Shown here piece after piece: positions 13,174 to 16,469 of a stretch of 16,469 nucleotides of DNA; positions within the stretch are counted from its first letter, which is position 1; the number at the start of each line of letters is the position of its first letter. The DNA lies in assembly GCA_030603035.1 (NCBI GenBank), contig JAUVYQ010000049.1, forward strand, positions 1 through 16,469. The letters are read 5' to 3'. The notes under the pieces were generated by a model. The model saw nothing but the letters and a program-made list of their open reading frames with translations, was not told where the DNA came from and ran no database searches. A program made the translations under genes and the position numbers. This stretch comes from Phycisphaerae bacterium (GTDB taxonomy: Bacteria > Planctomycetota > Phycisphaerae > Sedimentisphaerales > SG8-4).

Positions 13174-13228
13174 CGTCCCCCGTTTCACCGTCCAGCCGTC
13201 TCACCGTTCAACCGTTAAACCGTCTCCA
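13174..13228. repeat. Period-8 tandem repeat at the 3' end of ileS
   Basis: Six 8-nt units beginning CGT (CGTTTCAC, CGTCCAGC, CGTCTCAC, CGTTCAAC, CGTTAAAC, CGTCTCCA) run from 13181 to 13228, with a partial unit before. The ileS stop codon (13215-13217) is in the array, which encodes the last residues ETV. Confidence 0.85.
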
Positions 13229-16200
13229 CGCACCGCTCACACAAATCAGGATGCTTAACGTCGGCCCCAACGCTTGGCCAATAGTTCCAGCACCGCTGAC
13301 ATTTTTTGAAATTGCTCTTCTGCGCTGTGACTGTCGTCTCACCCGTGTCTTTGTGCAGTTTTACCTCGCTAACTATGCAAAGTGCTGCAAATTGCTCAAG
13401 TCCAAGCTCGTTAAGGACCCTGGCATCCTCATCATCGCAGTTAATGGTTACGTTCGCCTCCTGATTGCTTGCAATCTTTTTCTCTTGCCTAAGACCTTCA
13501 AGGACCCGCAGTACCTCGTCACGCAGCCCCATTAACTTTTGCCACCTCGATTCGGCGTTCTTCCAGTCAATTGAATCATCAACTTTCGGCATCTCAGCCA
13601 AATGCACGCTTTCTTCGCAATACGCATCACGCATCACGCTCGACGATTTCATCGCCGCCCACGCCTCTTCCGCTGTGTGCACCAGAATTGGTGCCAGCAT
13701 CCGAACCAGGCAATCTAATATCCTGTACATCGCCGTCTGTGCGCTTCGCCGCGACAAACTATCCGCCGCATCGCAGTACAGTCTGTCCTTGAGCACATCC
13801 ATATAGATACTGCTCATCTCGACCGTACAGAAGTTATAAAGCAGCGAAAAAACCTTATGAAAGACAAAGTTCTCGTATGCCGCCGTAACATTGGCAATCA
13901 GTTTTTGCAGCTGCTGCATCGCCCACTTATCTATCTCGAACATATCATCGTAGGCCGCGCTTTTAACATTCGGGTCAAAATCATCAATATTGCCAAGCAG
14001 AAATCTGAGCGTATTTCTGATTTTCCTGTAGGCATCCTGCGTCCGTCCTATTAGCTCATCGTTGCACCGTATATCTTCCTGATAATTTACGCTCGCCACC
14101 CACAGCCGCAGAATATCCGCCCCGTATTTTGCCACCTCCTCCTGCGCGTTAACGTAATTGCCCAGCGATTTCGACTGTTTGAGACCCTTCTCATCAACGG
14201 TAAAGCCATGCGTTAAAACGCTCTTGAACGGCTCTTTGCCCGTCGCTCCCAGGGCCGGCAGAAGTGACAGTTGAAACCACCCCCGATGCTGGTCCGACCC
14301 TTCCAGATATAAATCCACCGGCACAGGCCAGCCCGCTTCTTTTACACACACGCTGTACCAGCTGCAGCCTGATTCAAACCACACATCGAAGATGTTTTCT
14401 TCCTTCTGCAGGTCATCGAAAGAAAAGCCCTCCGGCACTTCAAAATCATCGCCTAAAATCTGCCGGGGCGAATCCGTGAACCAGCTATCTGAGCCTTTCT
14501 TGGCAATATGCTTGGCCACAGCTAACACAGATTCCCTGGTCATCAAAGTTTCCCCGGCTGAATTGATAAACACCGGCAGAGGCAATCCCCACGAGCGCTG
14601 CCTGCTGATACACCAGTCAGGCCGCGACTCCAGCATCCCCGCAATCCGTTTTTCGCCCCACGCAGGGACCCATTTTATATCTTTGACCCGCTCCAGCGCC
14701 AAATCGCACAAACTCTTACCGGCCACCCCCTTCTTGCTTTCGCAATCCGCAGGATGCCTCTCGGTAGAAAGCAGGGGGGTGTCAACACTGATAAACCACT
14801 GCTCCGTCGCCCTGAATATGACAGGCCCCTTGCTCCGCCAGCAATGCGGATAGCTGTGCACAATTTTGCCTTCCGCAAATAGCAATCCGCTCTTTTTCAG
14901 ATGCTCATTTATTTCCGAATCAACCTTTAGTACGTTTTTACCAACCAGCCACTTTGGCACCGTATCGTCATAACACCCGTCATCCATCACCGGCGAATAA
15001 ATCGCCAGTCCAAATTTCTGCCCCGACATATAGTCCTCAATGCCGTGTCCCGGCGCAGTATGAACCAATCCCGTCCCATCTTGAACCGTCACATAGTCGG
15101 CAAGGATAATCATATACGCGTCTTTGTCCGTTGGATTATTTTCCACAAATGGATGCTCGTACCGTAACCCTTCGAGATTCTTGCCTTTTATGGATTTTTT
15201 GCTGACAGTATATTGTCCTTCTACTAAGCCAGCCGCAGCAACTACGGCCTCAACACGGTCAGTTGCTACTAACGATACAAACTTGTTACCGTCCTTTTCG
15301 TAAATCAGCGTCGTGTAATCGAGATGTGGATGCACTGCTATAGCCAGATTCGCCGTTAACGTCCACGGCGTCGTCGTCCATATCATAAAGCAGACCCTGG
15401 GTAATTGATTATTGATTATTTCTTTCTCTGCGTTCTCCGCGTTCTCTGCGCTGAATTCTTTCGTGGATACCAAACCAAGCTCGACCAATCGGCCAACGCT
15501 TTCTTTAGCAACGGGAAAATTAACGTATATACTCGGCGATGAAATATCCTTATATTCCAGCTCCGCCTCCGCCAGCGCCGTCTCACAACCAATCGACCAG
15601 TGAATCGGCCTTAACTGCTTATAAACCAATCCCTTCCCGACCAGCTCGGCGAATACCTCCAGAATCCCCGCCTCATACCCCGGCGTAAACGTAAGATACG
15701 GATTCTCAAAATCGCCGAATATCCCTAATTCCTGAAACTGCCTGCTTTGCACTTTGACGTATTTGCTCGCATATTTCTTACAGGCCTTGCGGATATCGGG
15801 CTTACTCATCTCACGCACTTTATCGCCAAGCTCTGCTACGACTTTCGATTCAATGGGCAGACCGTGGCAGTCCCAGCCCGGCACGTAAGGCGCATCGAAC
15901 CCCGCCATAGTCTTGTACTTAACAACAAGGTCTTTGAGCACCTTATTGATAACGTGTCCCATATGGATATCGCCGTTAGCGTAGGGCGGCCCATCGTGAA
16001 GGATATACAAAGGCGCTCCACGCCGCGTCTTTCGTATCTTAGCGTAGATATTCTTCTTTGCCCATTCCTTGCGCAGTTGCGGCTCACGTTGAACAAGGTT
16101 CGCCTTCATAGAAAAGCCCGTCTTCGGCAGATTTAGCGTTTCCCGATAACTTTTATCAACAGCGGATTCTTGCTTTTTTATTTTATCTGCGCAATCCGTG

Positions 16201-16244
16201 TAATCTGTGGCTAATTTCTTCTTATTTTTTTCCTTATCCGGCAT
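13215..16244 (-). CDS. ileS: Isoleucyl-tRNA synthetase with repeat-encoded insertions
   Basis: This encodes 1009 residues (typical bacterial IleRS is about 930-960). It charges tRNA-Ile with isoleucine in the cytoplasm. Landmarks in order: [18 protein letters not shown], the ATP-binding [14 protein letters not shown] (HIGH-type H94-M95-G96-H97), [11 protein letters not shown], the editing (CP1) domain starting near [35 protein letters not shown], the KMSKS loop as [12 protein letters not shown] (K689-Q-S-K-S), an anticodon-binding helical region and a C-terminal zinc finger (C982, C985, C1002, C1005). The start ATG has a GGGGAT ribosome binding site 8 nt upstream. Extra length comes partly from an N-terminal extension of about 30 residues ([14 protein letters not shown]) and an insert at about residues 259-281 ([21 protein letters not shown]) before the editing domain; both are dispersed-repeat derived. 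The Met of KMSKS is Gln. A near-consensus promoter and a terminator frame it, so it is a one-gene unit. No T-box fits in the short leader. Confidence 0.97.
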   Translation of the reverse strand: MPDKEKNKKKLATDYTDCADKIKKQESAVDKSYRETLNLPKTGFSMKANLVQREPQLRKEWAKKNIYAKIRKTRRGAPLYILHDGPPYANGDIHMGHVINKVLKDLVVKYKTMAGFDAPYVPGWDCHGLPIESKVVAELGDKVREMSKPDIRKACKKYASKYVKVQSRQFQELGIFGDFENPYLTFTPGYEAGILEVFAELVGKGLVYKQLRPIHWSIGCETALAEAELEYKDISSPSIYVNFPVAKESVGRLVELGLVSTKEFSAENAENAEKEIINNQLPRVCFMIWTTTPWTLTANLAIAVHPHLDYTTLIYEKDGNKFVSLVATDRVEAVVAAAGLVEGQYTVSKKSIKGKNLEGLRYEHPFVENNPTDKDAYMIILADYVTVQDGTGLVHTAPGHGIEDYMSGQKFGLAIYSPVMDDGCYDDTVPKWLVGKNVLKVDSEINEHLKKSGLLFAEGKIVHSYPHCWRSKGPVIFRATEQWFISVDTPLLSTERHPADCESKKGVAGKSLCDLALERVKDIKWVPAWGEKRIAGMLESRPDWCISRQRSWGLPLPVFINSAGETLMTRESVLAVAKHIAKKGSDSWFTDSPRQILGDDFEVPEGFSFDDLQKEENIFDVWFESGCSWYSVCVKEAGWPVPVDLYLEGSDQHRGWFQLSLLPALGATGKEPFKSVLTHGFTVDEKGLKQSKSLGNYVNAQEEVAKYGADILRLWVASVNYQEDIRCNDELIGRTQDAYRKIRNTLRFLLGNIDDFDPNVKSAAYDDMFEIDKWAMQQLQKLIANVTAAYENFVFHKVFSLLYNFCTVEMSSIYMDVLKDRLYCDAADSLSRRSAQTAMYRILDCLVRMLAPILVHTAEEAWAAMKSSSVMRDAYCEESVHLAEMPKVDDSIDWKNAESRWQKLMGLRDEVLRVLEGLRQEKKIASNQEANVTINCDDEDARVLNELGLEQFAALCIVSEVKLHKDTGETTVTAQKSNFKKCQRCWNYWPSVGADVKHPDLCERCVETV
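15405..15466. repeat. Repeat insert inside ileS (ATTATTG pair and period-9 array)
   Basis: From left to right on the plus strand: TTGATTATTGATTATT, then CTGCGTTCT (15428-15436), CCGCGTTCT (15437-15445) and CTGCGCTGA (15446-15454), then ATTCTTTCGTGG. The 27-nt period-9 block matches 821-847 at the DUF362 3' end with few changes. It adds residues 259-281 of IleRS. Confidence 0.9.
16180..16215. repeat. Period-9 repeat in the ileS N-terminal extension
   Basis: TTTTATCTGCGCAATCCGTG and TAATCTGTGGCTAAT, in which 9-nt steps (ATCTGCGCA, ATCCGTGTA, ATCTGTGGC) follow one another, encode [13 protein letters not shown]. Related AATCTGTGT / CAATCCGTG steps recur at 16375-16394 outside the gene. Confidence 0.8.
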
Positions 16245-16285
16245 CTAACAAATCCCCAAAAATCTCAATAACAACCAGATTGCGT

Positions 16286-16314
16286 ATCATATATACTCAA
16301 ATCGCCACTGTCAA
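16286..16314 (-). promoter_or_regulatory. ileS: Near-consensus sigma70 promoter of ileS
   Basis: On the minus strand TTGACA (16314-16309) is separated by exactly 17 nt from TATGAT (16291-16286). The predicted leader is about 35 nt and contains the GGGG ribosome-binding region (16257-16253). No riboswitch or T-box structure would fit in it. Confidence 0.8.
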
Positions 16315-16322
16315 CATTACTG

Positions 16323-16371
16323 GTCGCCGGTCGTTAGTCGTTGGTCTTGTGTCTTGCGTCTGGAGTCTTTT
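16323..16371. repeat. Heptanucleotide tandem repeat, 7 units, upstream of ileS promoter
   Basis: Units GTCGCCG, GTCGTTA, GTCGTTG, GTCTTGT, GTCTTGC, GTCTGGA and GTCTTTT lie one after another, 8 nt upstream of the -35. They share the GTC start with the 2657-2691 array. Confidence 0.85.
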
Positions 16372-16469
16372 CTTAATCTGTGTCAATCCGTGCTAATTTA
16401 TGCCATAGGTATCCGTGGTTAATATCTCTTTGCGTCTTTTGTGCTTTTTCGTGGCCAAACAAAATCCGC
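16372..16469. repeat. Degenerate 9-nt-step repetitive DNA to the window end
   Basis: AATCTGTGT-CAATCCGTG-CTAATTTAT steps are followed by ATCCGTGGTTAAT and CTTTGCGTCTTTTGTGCTTTTTCGTGGCC. The reverse complement of the latter resembles the GCAAAGACACGAAAG segment at 2987-3002. No gene is seen. Confidence 0.5.

Noticed and set aside
13857..14054. Plus-strand open frames within ileS (e.g. 65-residue and 129-residue frames)
   Set aside because: They are antisense shadows of the conserved IleRS coding sequence.
16245..16300. T-box riboswitch before ileS
   Set aside because: The leader from the promoter to the ATG is only about 35-40 nt, too short for a T-box, and no antiterminator is visible.

Overview
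The window looks like a chromosomal segment of a Gram-negative bacterium with an LPS-type outer membrane. It carries a heptosyltransferase-like GT9 enzyme, a Kdo/WaaP-type sugar kinase, a lipoprotein with a clean lipobox, and sigma70-like promoters. Intergenic and even coding DNA is full of short tandem and palindromic repeats. In-frame peptides such as [15 protein letters not shown] and SSIENR are something I remember from predicted proteins of uncultured Planctomycetota (Phycisphaerae-like) and related phyla. That placement is an inference from memory, not a result.

Layout, left to right. (1) 1-626: the 3' end of a nucleotidyltransferase-like (DUF6036-type) gene, overlapping a small partner gene by 4 nt. 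(2) 829-2720, minus strand: a lipoprotein of unknown function followed by a DUF362 protein. (3) 3018-9594, plus strand: four genes, each overlapping the next. They encode a class I PLP aminotransferase, a large GT-C-like polytopic membrane protein, a GT2 glycosyltransferase, and an unusual protein joining a gamma-glutamylcyclotransferase (AIG2-like) domain to what looks like a glutamine-synthetase-fold amidoligase domain. (4) 9704-10195, minus: a Nudix hydrolase that ends in a terminator facing the operon. (5) 10420-12394, plus: an LPS-kinase-like protein and a GT9 heptosyltransferase, overlapping by 8 nt. (6) 12641-12994, minus: an RraB-like protein. (7) 13215-16244, minus: isoleucyl-tRNA synthetase, complete, with a near-consensus promoter.

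How the genes fit together. Regions 3 and 5 suggest cell-envelope glycan work. A GT2 enzyme of the polyprenyl-phosphate sugar synthase type could supply a lipid-linked sugar to the GT-C-like membrane protein, and the kinase and GT9 enzyme would act on the LPS core. The fused GGCT/amidoligase protein is the most unusual gene: such a protein could make or trim gamma-glutamyl-type amide bonds, but its substrate is unknown.

The most pervasive unexplained structure is a set of short tandem repeats of 7, 8 and 9 nt. They sit in intergenic DNA, at gene junctions (supplying start-codon context and C-terminal residues), and in frame inside otherwise conserved genes, including the catalytic-core gene ileS. 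No tRNA, rRNA, CRISPR array or insertion sequence was seen. No gene-free stretch exceeds 300 bases; the shorter ones are filled mainly with repeats and are described individually.
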